From assembly GCA_963966185.1 (NCBI GenBank), contig CAWZYM010000264.1, positions 1-64,000 on the forward strand: a stretch of 64,000 nt of DNA, in the 5' to 3' direction. How positions within the stretch are numbered: the stretch's first letter is position 1; every line of letters starts with the position of its first letter. Below the pieces are notes generated by a model. It was not told the DNA's origin. It did not search any database and worked only from the letters and a program-made list of their open reading frames with translations. This DNA comes from Rhabditoides inermis (taxonomy: Eukaryota; Nematoda; Chromadorea; Rhabditida; Rhabditidae). Positions 50,250 through 61,968 of the stretch are shown here, in pieces. Both the position numbers and the translations under genes were made by a program.

Positions 50250-51925
50250 CTAAGGCAAGGCTCGCGGTCCCCGCGCGGTGAATCGGCGGCTCCCGCGGGA
50301 TGCGTGCGCGGTCCGCTCTGGTACAACGCGGAGCGGCGCCAGATCGCCCCGCGAGAGACCCGAGAACTGCGCGGTTCGCGCGGGATTCTCGCGTAAACCG
50401 CGAAACAGTCCCGCGGGAACCGCGCAGAGCATTATCAGCCTACTGATCAGGCGCTTCGTTGCTGCTGTTCTCTCCTGTATTCTTGTTATTCAAATACACC
50501 AATGACAGTATAGAAAACATATTTCATTTGCGACAAACATGTAATACATCAATACACCACAAAGTAACATATTTGGAGATGGAGATGGCTCCAACCTTGT
50601 TCTTGAGCTTGGATCGAAGATGTAGAGCTTGATCTTGTATTGACACTCCTCCTGCTGCTCGACTCAAGGGGACCTGAACGCCAATCAATCAATATCAATC
50701 GATCGATATGGACAAAGCACTACCTGAATGCGATGCAGCACGAGCTCCTTGAAGCGTAACTGCTTCACATTGAAACCCTTCGACAGGTGTGTGGCCTGAA
50801 GGAGAATGCCGTCCGACTTGCGCGCTGGCAAGACTGATCGCACGGCTCGGCCGGCTGATCGCTCGCCGCTGTCACAGAGAGTGGCACGCGCCGCATGAGC
50901 CCGCGCAGCGCGGCCGCCATTGCAAAGTGCAAAATCAGTGCATGCCGCCTTTGAAGATTCCCACGCGGCGCGGCGCGCGACTGTGACAAGTGATACAGGC
51001 GCGCTGCGATGAGCGGGCCGAGCCGTGGATCGTGATTCACATCACCCCTCCATCCACCCACCTTCTCCTCGTGTCCTTCTCTCGATCTGCGGAGTGGTCG
51101 ATATTGCACTCCGCCTCCTTCCACAGCTTGGAAATCGCGTGCGCGTTTCTCGTCAAACACGTCTCCGTTGCCAACGTCTCGCGCAGGCGTATCGACACCT
51201 CTCAGTGTGAGCTCACAGTCCACGTCGAGCACCATCATGCGCGACACATCGCGTACTTTTCTGCAACACAAAGTGATGTACGTAAAAACAAGTTTTTTCG
51301 ACACACACCTTGACATGAATGAACTGGACCGTCCTCTACGAGCCCACGTCATCGACGAGCAGTGTCTGTTTCTCCTTACTCCTTTCTCCGAAACACTCCA
51401 TTGGAGAGGACGACGGGCTCTCCGTCTGCCTCAGGCGCTCTTGGCGGACGAGGCGAGCGCGGTGTGCCCCGCCAGTTTCCAGTGGATCAGGAAATTGTGA
51501 CAGCATCCTAATAAGAATAATGTTATACGTAACAACACTCGAACTCACCTTCTATATCTTCTCGTACCAGCGTGCTGCGATCAGCCTGGAGCACTCCGCG
51601 GGCTCGGATCACCAGACACATACAATAAAACTACAAAATGACAAAAAAATCAAAATAAACAATATAAACATAAAATAAATGAAATCGCAGAACTTCGCTC
51701 GTTCGCAAAATTCAAATGTGACAAGGACGCCGTTGCATTGATCGGGACTTCCTCGAAAGCCCCGCGGGATTCCCGAAAACAGAAACCTTTCCCGCGGGGT
51801 TCCCGAAAAATTATCTGCATTTCGCGATCCCCGTGCGGTACCGCGCACTTTCGGGAGGCCCGCGGGTTACGCGAGTGCGCCGCGAAAAACCATGAAATCC
51901 CGCGGGGCGGTGGCGACTTTGCCTG
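50250..51925. repeat. two GC-rich CCGCGGGA-containing blocks flanking a 1.3-kb segment
   Basis: 50250-50440 and 51730-51925 are GC-rich islands in AT-rich surroundings. Both are packed with the palindrome-bearing word CCGCGGGA and CGCG, and their outer edges are loosely inverted (AGTTACTAAGGCAAGG versus, on the other strand, AACTCAGGCAAAG). They could be the ends of one large element or two copies of a GC-rich repeat. Confidence 0.5.
50590..51548 (-). pseudogene. exon-like fragments of an unrecognised gene between GC-rich blocks
   Basis: Minus-strand segments with coding character: about 51200-51070 (ending WKEAECNIDHSADREK and RRR before a GTGGGT donor), 50836-50735 (RKSDGILLQATHLSKGFNVK, QLRFKELVLHRIQ, then GTAGTG) and about 50669-50590 (EECQYKIKLYIFDPSS). 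The upstream pieces need a frame change near 51211, and an in-frame TAG lies at about 51336, so it looks broken. I do not recognise the protein. Confidence 0.35.
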
Positions 51926-52106
51926 AGTTAGTTTCGCATGTTTTGTCACGGCGAGTCGAAAGCGGTGTGGAAGTGAGAGTGGGCGGAGTCAATTGACAGT
52001 CAGGGATTTGAATTTGTTTGAATTTAAATTTCGGCGGGAAAACTCGTAGACTTATGTTTTTATAGTATATTCAATAAAAATGTTGTTTTTATAATATAAT
52101 TAATAA

Positions 52107-52706
52107 ATTTTCGTCCGTTGTTGGATGCGCATATACTTAGTGAGTGTGTCTATACCCAAGTTGTGCCTTGTTTCTCGTTTCTCGTCGAAATGAACAGCTT
52201 TTTCTGAATTTTCGCGCATTTACCTCGGTCATTTTCCCATTACCTTTCTTCACGCATACTATTTTTTTTCATTTTTTCGTCCGTTAATCGATGAAGACAT
52301 ACTCACTGAGTGTGTCTGTACCCTATTTGCGCCATCGCTTTCTCTTCCAGTCGAAATGAACCGCTTTTTTCTGCGATATCGCGCGCGCATCTCGGTCATT
52401 TTGAAATCATAATTCTTCGCGCATCGTGTTTTCTTCGTTTTTCTTTCCGTTAATCGTTGCAGACACACTCACTGAGTGTGTCTGTACCCTATTTGCGCAA
52501 TCTCTGTCTCTTCCTGTCGAAATGAACCGCTTTTTCTGCGATATCGCTAGTTTGTTTCGCTCATTTTCCGATCATAATTCTTCGCGCATCGTGTTTTCTT
52601 TAATTTTCTTTCCGTTAATCGTTGCAGACACACTCACTGAGTGTGTCTGTACCCTATTTGCGCAATCTCTGTCTCTTCCTGTCGAATTGAACCGCTGTTG
52701 AGGTGT
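52107..52706 (+). repeat. minisatellite of about 165 bp units upstream of ulp-3
   Basis: Four successive units (about 52107-52270, 52271-52434, 52435-52600, 52601-52706; last partial, first most diverged). Each has CCGTTAATCGTTGCAG, the perfect inverted repeat ACACACTCACTGAGTGTGT, CCCTATTTGCGC and GTCGAAATGAACCGCTTTTT. The array ends about 50 bp before the ulp-3 start codon, so it forms the promoter or 5' leader. Confidence 0.85.
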
Positions 52707-52754
52707 GTCGTTGTGTTTTTGTTCGTTTTTTTCAAAGTTTCTTATTTGTTCAGT

Positions 52755-54796
52755 ATGTCTGAGTCAGAGAGAAAGATTCTCGACTTCGACGATGCTGAGG
52801 TGTACAACACGGACCTGGCGCTGCTGCGAGACGGACAGTGGCTAAACGACAGACTCATTTCGTTCGCTGCTGAGTACATTCACAAGAATCTACCTCGAAA
52901 GCGGCAACACGAGGTGAACAGTTGCTTCAGACGAATAGTTATTGCAATTGTAGTCCGTTATTGAAGGAGAGGTGCACGGAATAATGACATGAAGTCGACA
53001 TAGTCAATATTGATATGACGATCAAATTGAAACCAAAATAAATCTTGAAAAATCAGGCAATGCGTCAGTATTTCGTGGTGTAGTACAAACTTGGCACGAG
53101 TTCCCAATGGGAATTAGCTTTCAAAATTGGTCCCGCCACGAAGAACTGACGTTATGTATCATCATTTTTGACGTGTAACAGCAGCTGATCATTTAATTTC
53201 ATCCCTCCGTGCTCCTCTTTAAGGTTTCCTATCACAGTGTATTCGAAAAAAAAACCCGTTAGATTGATGTTGATGAGCGAACTTTGTTGACCTGCAACTA
53301 CATAAGCGTCTGAATTTGATGTTGTTGTGTGCAGGTGAAAGTGCTGCCGCCTCCGCTTGTGGAGATGATCAAGTTCGGCGTGTGCGACGCGTCCGCGCTC
53401 GGACTCGACGGCGTCAAGTTCAACGAGGTTTGTGTACAGTTGACTTTTTTTTAACGTGTATTTGAGTGTTCAGCTGCTGCTGTTGATCAACGACAACTCG
53501 GACCCGTCGCTGGTGGCGGGTGGCTCGCACTGGTCGATGTTGGTGTTCGACGGCGCCGCGTTCCACTCGTACGACAGTATCGCCTCCCGCGGACACCACA
53601 CTGCCACCATGGTACGCTGGCCACGTTTTTTTGTTTATCTCGTTTGATTTCATCTTTAACATCGAAGTTAGGCTTCTCTAGCATCGGTAGCGATTAGATG
53701 AAGATGCGATTCGATCATTCGATGGTGCAGGTGGCGAAGCTGCTGTGTGGCTTGCTGGGCGCCGTCCCGTTTGTGGTGGCGCGCTGTCCGCAGCAGACCA
53801 ACGGCAGCGACTGCGGCATGTACGTGGTGGAGATGATGCGGCAAGCACTCGAGGTGAGCGGTTCCGAAACGACTTGAAATGAGACACTGTTTGTAGATTG
53901 TAGTTTAAAGTATCTATGTGTTTATTTCGAAATAACGTTATGATTTTCAATCACTGTGTTTCTTCCAAAGCATCTTCCAAAGCACATTGTTTCATGTTGT
54001 TCCAGTTTTCTGTAATAGTTCGCAATTGGCTGCTTCTGCCCAATAGTCTGCTTCTGCTTAGTAGTTTCATTTTTAGTTAACAGGCTTTCAGTATCAATAA
54101 AACAACGCTTACTTCAAGGTAGTGTACCCTCTGAATCAAGTATAAAAAATATCACGAATGTATTATCAATGTCTTTTAGAGGTATTTTTATGTCGTTTAT
54201 GGTTGTTTGTGATAAAAAAAATAATGAAATTAAAAATTATCAAACTTTCATTTTAATCCAACATGATACGCATATTTGCGCAACGTTGTGAGTTATGATT
54301 TTTACATCATTCAACATATCTTACTGCGTTTAGCATATAATTTCCTATCAGCTGTTTTTGCCAGTTTAGTAAAAAAAAAACATAGTAGAAATGTTATATA
54401 ATATAAGAAAGACATAAGAAACAATATAAACACATGCAAATAAATTGTCTTGAATGAAACAGCCGTTAGTGTGGTCAAATTGTGTAACTTCGTGCAGTTG
54501 TGCACACACCCCCGAGCTGATTAAAAGTTATTAGTTTCTACGATTTCTCACTCCAATAATCAAATAATTTTTTAAAACTAAATTGTTTCAGAATATATGT
54601 TTGCATCATCATAATATACTCCTTGAGTCGTAAACAATGACATGTTGTATCTACACATGCACCCAGATTCAGAGGGTACACTACCTTTCAGCACGGTCAC
54701 TCGTCGATCGGCTCGATGCGTCTCGACTCGCGTGCGATCTCCACTGCGCGGGCCGAGTGGCGACAGCTCATCCTGCGTCTAGCCAGCGAGCAGTAG
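52755..54796 (+). CDS. ulp-3: NEDD8-type Ulp1-family cysteine protease (SENP8/DEN1)
   Basis: Deconjugating/processing protease of the C48 family; SENP8 members act on NEDD8 rather than SUMO. Exons: 52755-52913, 53335-53427, 53474-53611, 53731-53853, 54692-54796; all in frame, 205 residues, close to human SENP8 (212). Motifs: DGQWLNDRLISFAAEYI at the N-terminus, catalytic His103 in GGSHWSML, Asp118 in HSYDS, oxyanion Gln and catalytic Cys158 in CPQQTNGSDCGMYV. There is no extended N-terminal domain, unlike the SUMO proteases, which supports the SENP8/ulp-3 assignment. An acceptor-like TTGTTCAG ends one base before the ATG, fitting a trans-splice site. The stop is 161 bp before the SHQ1 start codon. 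The last acceptor lies on the target duplication of a MITE. Confidence 0.93.
54117..54686. mobile_element. TTNA-targeting MITE inserted at the ulp-3 last splice acceptor
   Basis: 570 bp with inverted ends AGGTAGTGTACCCTCTGAATC / GATTCAGAGGGTACACTACCT. TTCA is duplicated at 54113-54116 and 54687-54690; the second TTCA plus G54691 is the 3' splice site of the final ulp-3 exon. The interior is AT-rich and non-coding. Ends match the family at 49017 and 22135. Confidence 0.85.
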
Positions 54797-54957
54797 CAGT
54801 GGGTCTATTTAAACTGTTGTACATATTTTGGATAAATGTTCTCCACTCGTTGTGTGTTTCACTGTGTGCTACTATCACGAGTTTGTTTCTCGTTGCAATA
54901 TCTGATTCGTATGGTCTATTGTCTATCGTCGATGTTGATGTGGTCGATTGTGCAGCG

Positions 54958-57900
54958 ATGCTGACGCCGGTGTTTTCGATTGATCAGGACGACACGCACC
55001 TGATCGTCTCGATTCGCGCGCCGTACGCCAAGATCGCCGAGACGGAGATCGAGTACGGCGACGACATCTTCGTCTTCTCCAGCAAGCCCTACTACCTCCG
55101 GCTCCACCTCACCGGCAAGGTGCGCTTGTCAGCTTGTATGCTAAGAGATCTCCCTACTCATACTCTTGTTTGTTTGTTTTTAGGTTATTGACGATGAGAC
55201 AGGCAGCGCAAAGTACGATGCCGATCAAGGTAGGTTGTGTTCAGTTCTAATTCTATGTGTAGCAGTGTAGCTTATGTTTTATGTTATGTTTTTATGGAAA
55301 TGAAAATATAAAAACTTGTATGTTTACCCTCGGCACATCTCCGTGCTTACTATTTGTGTCATCTTGCATCTTTTGTGTTTATACGTGCACCTTCTGTGTC
55401 AATTTGCACTCTTTGCAGGCTCGTTTGTGGTGCGGGTGCCGAAGCTGACGAAGGGCGAGGTGTTCGATCGACTGGACATGATAAGCGAGCTGCTGCGACC
55501 GCAGAGGAAGGAGTTGTCGGCCAGGTGGGGAGGGGGAAGAGAGGGGAGAAGGAAGAAAATGGAGTATGCAAGAGTGTGTTTGTGTGTGCAAGAGAGAAGA
55601 CAGAAAGTTTAAGCTACTTTGCGGATTTGGCGGTATATGCGTTTTGAGGATAATCGTGCTTTGTGCGTACTTTGTCAGCGTTTTTCCATTTTATCTCATT
55701 TCACCTCGGTAAATCCGTTAAAACGTATTTTTTTCTAGGTTTAGCGATTTTGATTACAGGCGTCTCGTGGAGGAGATTAACGAGGGAGATGGCAGTGCAT
55801 CGGAGGAGGAAGAGGAGGAGTGGGAAGAAGAGGATGGAGGTGGGGGTTTTCAAAGAATTATTCATTCCCTGTATTTTTAACTGTCTTGATCAAAGTCAAT
55901 TAAAATCAAGTTTTCCGCCTTTTCTACCAACATTGCGAATAACAATCTCGCATGCATACATGGGAACAACGGCTAGAGAGCCAAATGCGTACACTGATAA
56001 TGGTGGATGCGTTGTTTGCTTCCAGACGAGTTTCTGATCGAGCAGCGGGAGGCGCGCGCGGTGCGGGAGCCGGTGTGTGACGAGGCGGCCCGGCAGTGCG
56101 GCTACGGGTTCGCGTGGAGGAGGACGGGCGTGCTGGCTGAGCTGGCCGACGAGATTGGCAAGCTGGTCGAGATGGACGAGCCAGAGGGTGGGTGAGGCCC
56201 GTCAGTACTCCTCCGATCCACTGCCCTCTCCCTCGCCCTCGTCAATCTCCTCCACGAGACGCCTCCAATCAAAAGCGTTAAACCAAAAAATGTACACGTT
56301 TCAATGGATTTACCGAGGGTGAGCAGGGCAGGAAGTGCGTTGGGTGATTGTGTGGGTAGTGATGGTCAGATAAATCATGTGTACCTACAGTGGAGGAGAG
56401 TATGTTTCTTTCGATTGGGTAGTGTGGGTATAGTGATGTTTAAATGGTTGAATAGTTAAATCATGTGTGCCTAAAGTGGAGGAGGGTATGTTTTTGTCGA
56501 TGTGTGCGATAGGGATAGCTGCTAGATTGAATGCCTTGTTCGGAGATGTGTCGAGAATGGTCTTTCCAGGTTCTCTCATCTCGGAGCGCCCGGCGCTGGC
56601 CCTACAGGCTGACGAGCACGCGTTCTGCGCCGATCACTACCTGTCAGTTTGACGGTTACGTTTTTTCAGTGAAATATTTGAGTTTTGAATGATAGATTGA
56701 CTTTTTGAATTGATGATTGCATAATGACAACATTGCTGAACGTACGGATTCATGAATTTACACGCTTTCTGTAATATAGCGTGGATGTTTGATGATTTGT
56801 ATTTGCAGTGCGGACACTCTGGCGGCGGACGACGAGCTGACGCGTGTGATTGGGGAGAGGGAGCGGCTGCAGCTCAAGCTCACCGACGCGGACAGGGAGA
56901 GGCTTAAGGACATGCCCAACAAGAAGCTGCCCACGTGAGGGGGGACGCGAATACAAACATCCATATAATTTAATGCTCGCAATAAGTTTCGCGCAGTGGG
57001 GTAGATCAGAGGAAGACGGAAAGTCAGCTCCCGGCAATAGCGCGCAAAACAAGAGAGGCAGACGGTTACGGCTCCGTATTTTGAACCGCAAGTGTGGTAG
57101 ATTGAAAACTATCGCTCTGACGCAGGCTATAACTATTTGTCACCTGCCGTTTGTGAATGCGTATTGCTTGCAGTCTGTCGCTGGCCGAGCACCGGCAGGT
57201 GGCCGCGTCTCTGGTGGACATGGTATACGCGTGGGCGTACGACCAGCGCACCACCGACTGGGAGGGATCGGTGGGTGCTGGGTGCTGTGGATGTGGTGAT
57301 GTTAGCTGATCCTGATCGCTTGCTGGATTGCTTTGGGAGCTTTGAAACACGATAGCATGATGGCTCGTTTACGCCAGTCGAAATGTCTGGGTAGTGTGGT
57401 GTAGAATGTTGTGTGCGTGTTTCAGGTTGAGAGTGGATGGACGATTGGCAAGCTGTCGCCGTCGCTCGCGTTTCTCTGCCGCTGGGACAGTGTCAAGGTG
57501 CGGGTCGCATTCTCGATTCTCGAATCAACTGTCTCATTTGCAGGACGCGCTTGCCGCGGCGGCGCGTCGCAGCCTCGTCCGCCCCATCTACCGCAACTGG
57601 CAGCTCGCCATGGCTGTCCTCGAAGACACTAAGAAGATTGTCGGCGAGGGTGAGTGGCGACGAGTGGAACAGATTAGTATGGATGGTATGGCGGAGAAAC
57701 AATGTAACTTACAGTAATTAGTGTGGTAGAAGCGTGTGGCAGTGTTATTTTGAGGGCGCACGGCTCTGCTGCACTGTATGTGTGACATGCACGCTGTGAT
57801 GGTGTCGTCGGGGGAGTTCCGGTACCTGCTGAACGACCTGTACCTCACGGACTATGTGCTGTGGGTGCAGGCGGTGGATGAGGAGGTGATCGAGTGGATG

Positions 57901-58189
57901 AAGCAGCAGCTCGACAAGGTCGAGGTGAGTGGAGAGTGATAGCGGTAGAATGGACGAGATAGAACAAGGGATAGTAGAGCCGGGTTGTCAACGAGATTTG
58001 TTATATTAGCGTGTTCGTGGGTGAACAGTGTGTTGATTCATGAGATGGTTTGGTGTTGCATATTGTTGCGTGTGTCAGCTGACGAAGGCGGACACTGGCT
58101 TGGAGTTGGATGAGTTGGAGATGGAGGCGCGGCTGCAGATGCTGAGTGTAGGCGGGGAGGAGGGACTCGATTCGGATGATGAGCCGTGA
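54958..58189 (+). CDS. SHQ1: SHQ1, H/ACA ribonucleoprotein assembly chaperone
   Basis: SHQ1 binds dyskerin (NAP57/Cbf5) before H/ACA snoRNPs form and acts as an RNA placeholder. Exons: 54958-55119, 55184-55229, 55419-55524, 55739-55839, 56026-56187, 56570-56642, 56809-56934, 57174-57270, 57426-57497, 57544-57649, 57755-57924, 58079-58189; all phases agree, 443 residues. The N-terminal CS-like domain (1-105) begins MLTPVFSIDQDDTHLIVSIR and includes KPYYLRLHLTGKV. An acidic linker (EEEEEEWEEED) follows. The SHQ1-specific domain has YAWAYDQRTTDWEGS, SGWTIGKLSPSLAFL, RPIYRNWQLA and LLNDLYLTDYVLWVQ. An AG acceptor ends two bases before the ATG, consistent with trans-splicing downstream of ulp-3. 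Intron 7 holds a copy of the 164-bp dispersed element. Confidence 0.94.
56968..57131 (+). mobile_element. 164-bp dispersed element, copy 2 (in SHQ1 intron 7)
   Basis: A diverged copy of 8786-8949 in the same orientation, within the intron between SHQ1 exons 7 and 8. Target duplication unclear here. Confidence 0.6.
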
Positions 58190-58196
58190 AAGCGCA

Positions 58197-58222
58197 GAGA
58201 GAGAGAGAGAGAGAGAGAGAGA
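58197..58222 (+). repeat. (GA)n in the SHQ1 3' UTR
   Basis: Thirteen GA units starting a few bases after the SHQ1 stop codon. Confidence 0.9.
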
Positions 58223-58526
58223 ATGGAGCGATTGGTATGTTGTGTACATTATGCAGTTATGCTCTTCAAGTTGTTCGACTGTTGATTGTTACTATTTTGT
58301 ATCATACACTGCGTTACGTTACTTGTTAGCATATTGTTGTGTATTGTTGATTTTTTTTCCTCGATTTTTTGTTGTGTGATATAAAGTTGTTTTCAATATT
58401 TTTAATTTTGTTTTTAATCACAACAATACGTTTGGAACGTTTTGATATCTTGAACGGTTTAGTGGATCGTGTGAGCATTTTTTTCACTGGTTACTGTCAT
58501 ACTGATTGTGTTGTTTTGGGTGCGAC

Positions 58527-59607
58527 ATGTCGCACATGTACAAGCAGTACGTGCGGCTGGCGGCCAAGTGGCCGAAGGACGGCTTCAAGGCGCCCGAGAG
58601 AGACCTGGCCGTGTTCATGGACAAGGAGGTGAGCAAGAGGGAAGCATCCTATTGTGGTACTGTGATTTGCGGATGTACAAATCACTTGTTGCGCGAGATT
58701 AATCATCCACAGATATCGCACTGATGCGAGAACTTTGCGTATTCACAATAAGCTGCTCGAGAAAAGAGAAGAGAGTTTTATAGCGTGGTTGTCTGGTTGT
58801 GGTGAACGTGTGATATTTTTTTGCGTAGTACACGTACACACCGTCATTATTTTCTTTCGCAATTAAAATCATTCCCTTCTTGTGATTGTGTGTTTGATTT
58901 GATAGTCTTTTGAGTTTCTCTCATGTGTGAAGAGTGAAGACGCGACGAAACGAAATCACGAATTAACGAGCACATTCTCATCGGATTACATTCATATTGC
59001 ATTCGTATAAGATGCGATAGACTATTCAATTCGAAACTGAAAAAAGAGATAGTATTTGAATGCTTTTGATTGCTAAAATTTGCCATGTATCGCTTTGTCA
59101 ACACGGATACGACGCATTTAGTACTTTTTTCAAATTTCCCTAATATCAAAATCAAATGTGGTTTCTGACGTGTTATATTATGATAAAGTGTGGTGGGCGG
59201 GGCCTAAACAGTGCAAACCTGGCACGCACCACATGCTGCCGACTTGGGTATAGAGGTGATGGGGTAGATCTTACCGTATAACGTTACTTACAGACAGACG
59301 AACGGTGCGTTTTCTATATGTATTAGAATCAGTAGTGAATAGACTCTTTAGAATCTCTAGTACTCTATACTATTCTCTCACATTTACTTCTTGTTTTGTC
59401 GTTCTGTTGATGTTCTGTTGCTAGGGCACTCGGTGTTAAGATTGTGTGTACTAGATATGCACTTGAGTTGTCTCAAAGTCAATTCTTATCTTATATGTTT
59501 TGATGAATGTTGTAGATCGACCGCGTGTTTCGCAAGGACCCGAGTCAGCTGCCGACGGAGCCGGGACTATGTCAGCGACGCTTCACAGGTTGGTCTCCCC
59601 CTCCTCC

Positions 59608-59650
<43 letters not shown>

Positions 59651-60903
59651 CTTTTCTTTCCTCTTCAGCTCTCGCTCAAAATTTGCATTGTTATTTTTTT
59701 TTGATATCTCGTAAGTTTCATTCTGATACAATGGGTGCGGTGGAGTTGTGTTTTGTGAGTAGGTTGGCATGCGGACTGACGTGAGTTTTTCCATGTCCTC
59801 GAGTCCTTGTCTTTCACACGCATTGCATGTATTGTAGCCACTAAAACTTGTGAAATCGGATTTATCTCGTGTTAGGACAAGATTTCTTCGCTGCAGTTCT
59901 GCAGAGTATTCTTGATTCTATCTCGTCTCATCTAATTTAATCGTCTACTCATTGTATTGTCGGCGACTACCGGTATTGATATTCTATGAAGTCTCGTTAT
60001 GTTTCAAGATTTTATTTAAGCGGGTGCGTTAGTTTGGAGACATTTGCAGACTGTAGACTCCAGATTCACAATAATTATGATCAAATCATTGAATTATTCT
60101 GCAAATTTCATTTGCTGTGGTTCATACTTCTAAGAAGCTAAGAACACAATAATGTTTGAGGGTGGTTTTGTGCCCCTGAAAAAAAAGTTGATGTGATCTG
60201 GAAGCATTATCCTGTGCGATAGTGCGATCATTAACAAAACACAATGGATAGTTTGTCGGGGTCACGGCTTGTCAGTGGATCGAGCATTCGTCTCTCAATC
60301 TCGAGGTTGTTGGCTCGTTGGCTCGAAAAATGTTAATGGGAATAGTTCGAAATTATTTTCAATTTGTTTTACTATAATGGGTGTTTTAGAACGTTACACA
60401 ATACATGTACATGATGTCAGTCAACATTGGTTTTACATGCTGTGAACATTGGTGTGTGTGTTGTTGTTGCTGGGGGTGATTTCCGAAAAGTGATTTTATC
60501 AGCAACATCAACACTATCGCTGTTATGCGTTACCATTTATCTCGATGTCAGTGTGTTGCAGCACTGGAAGAGATGTATGCGAGCCGCGCGCGGTCTCGCT
60601 TCCCCCATGCGTACCGCTCGGGAGTGTTCGGCCTGCGACTAGAGCAGCTCCAGGAGGCATCCCTCGAGACAAACCGCCGCCATTTTGGACTCACCCCCAA
60701 ACGGTACGTGCGCACGCAAATGAGAGACGGGGAATTGTGAACGGGACAGACAAGGGTGCCGAGAAAGGGACAGTCGGACAAATAGAGAGTGGGACATTGC
60801 GATAAGATGCAAGGCAGTGTTTTCAAGTTTCTCTTTAAGCTCGCTGTTTGGTCGGCTAATGAGCATGGTGCGCAGCGACAAGGGAGCGAAGGAGGAGAAG
60901 TGA
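58527..60903 (+). CDS. UQCC2: UQCC2-like mitochondrial complex III assembly factor
   Basis: Small mitochondrial protein that in mammals works with UQCC1 to stabilise newly made cytochrome b. Exons: 58527-58628, 59516-59588, 60562-60703, 60840-60903; in frame, 126 residues, equal to the human length as I remember it. The order of features follows UQCC2: YKQYVRLAAKWPKD, RDLAVFMDKEIDRVFRKD, CQRRFTALEEMYASR, then SGVFGLRLEQLQEASLETN. The final acceptor is TTTAAG rather than CAG. It starts 337 bp after the SHQ1 stop on the same strand, so it may share its transcription unit, although no AG acceptor lies close to its ATG. The family call rests on pattern similarity across the whole length, not on a single catalytic motif. 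Confidence 0.72.
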
Positions 60904-61968
60904 ATGGAGGAGGGCGAAGGGGAGGAGGGGGAGGGAGGGTGCAGGCCGAGGGGCTGGAGCGGTTCGCCACCCGCCACACCCAGCAGTCGTGTCCTCTCGT
61001 CCGCCGGAGGACCAGCACCGCGCACGGTCAAGGTGTGTGCCAGAGAGAGAGAGAGAGAGAGTTCTATTAGGAGTATGTAGCTGTGTTAGTGTTAGTCTAG
61101 ATTGTTTGAGTTGTCGTTGATTGTGTCTTCTTCTGTCTATTCGCTGCCCGCAGGCGTGTTTCTACTGGTACACTAATGTTGTTCTGATAAATGTGTTGGA
61201 GTCGCTGTGTTTCTGTGATGTGGGTGTGTATGTGTGGTGTTTACCGGGTTTCTCTGCCCGCAATTGTGTATCTGGCATTACGTTTATGACTTTGTGTCTT
61301 TGTGAGTGTCAAGTTTCATTTCGAGTCACTCTGATCTGATGTCACTTTTCAGTCTTTCTATATTCATCGCATTGCAATTATAGAGTCAGTATGTCTGTGT
61401 GTTTTTTTTTCATCTTTTGCAACTCATGTGCGTCAAAACGTTTCCTCGCGGCTTGGTTTTTCCACTACTCACGCGTTGTTGTAGATGTAGTTGCAAGTAC
61501 CTAGTTTTCGGGTTTTTTCAAGTTCCAATAACAAAAAGTGTGAAGCGAACATGCGTGCGCAACAGGGGGGGGAGGGTGATTGTGTGAGTAGTGTCGTGTT
61601 TCTCTATCTTCTCTGCGTTGACTATTATGGAGTGGTTCTGTGGTGAGAGAGAGGGGAGAGAGAGAGAGAGAGAAATATAATGGACGGGCAGCAGAACGGG
61701 TTGCGCGCATGTGTGTGGTGTGGGTTGAGAGAGAGAGAGAGAGTCAGACAAGTCCCACCCCAATGTAGAGAGAGTATAGGAAAATCGCAACGACGAGGGC
61801 GAGGGAGACAGACGGCATTGAATAGTCGGTCGTTGACACACACACATAGAGTGTGTGTTTGCGACGAGGTACTATTGTACGTGACTGTACAAACGGCTCG
61901 TCGAGCGCCGCGAGGACAGTTGTTATTGGATACATTGCGGCAGTGCTGTATTGACGCTGCGTCTGTAG
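60904..61968. other. UQCC2-like 3' flank; possible first exon of the next gene
   Basis: An ATG directly abuts the UQCC2-like stop codon (TGAATG at 60901-60906) and opens 43 codons to a GTGTGT donor at 61033 (Ser/Pro-rich, SGSPPATPSSRVLSSAGGPA). It may be a 5' exon of the gene at 61969 or merely 3' UTR. The remainder is T-rich or simple-repeat sequence ((GA)n at 61655-61672 and 61728-61743). Confidence 0.35.

Noticed and set aside
52155..52176. String TACCCAAGTT resembling the nematode SL1 leader
   Set aside because: Only ten bases match, inside a diverged minisatellite unit. There is no Sm site or donor arrangement expected of an SL RNA gene.
60250..60325. Possible tRNA around GTCAGTGGATCGAGCA
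   Set aside because: A weak A-box-like word only; no pairing acceptor or anticodon stem could be drawn.
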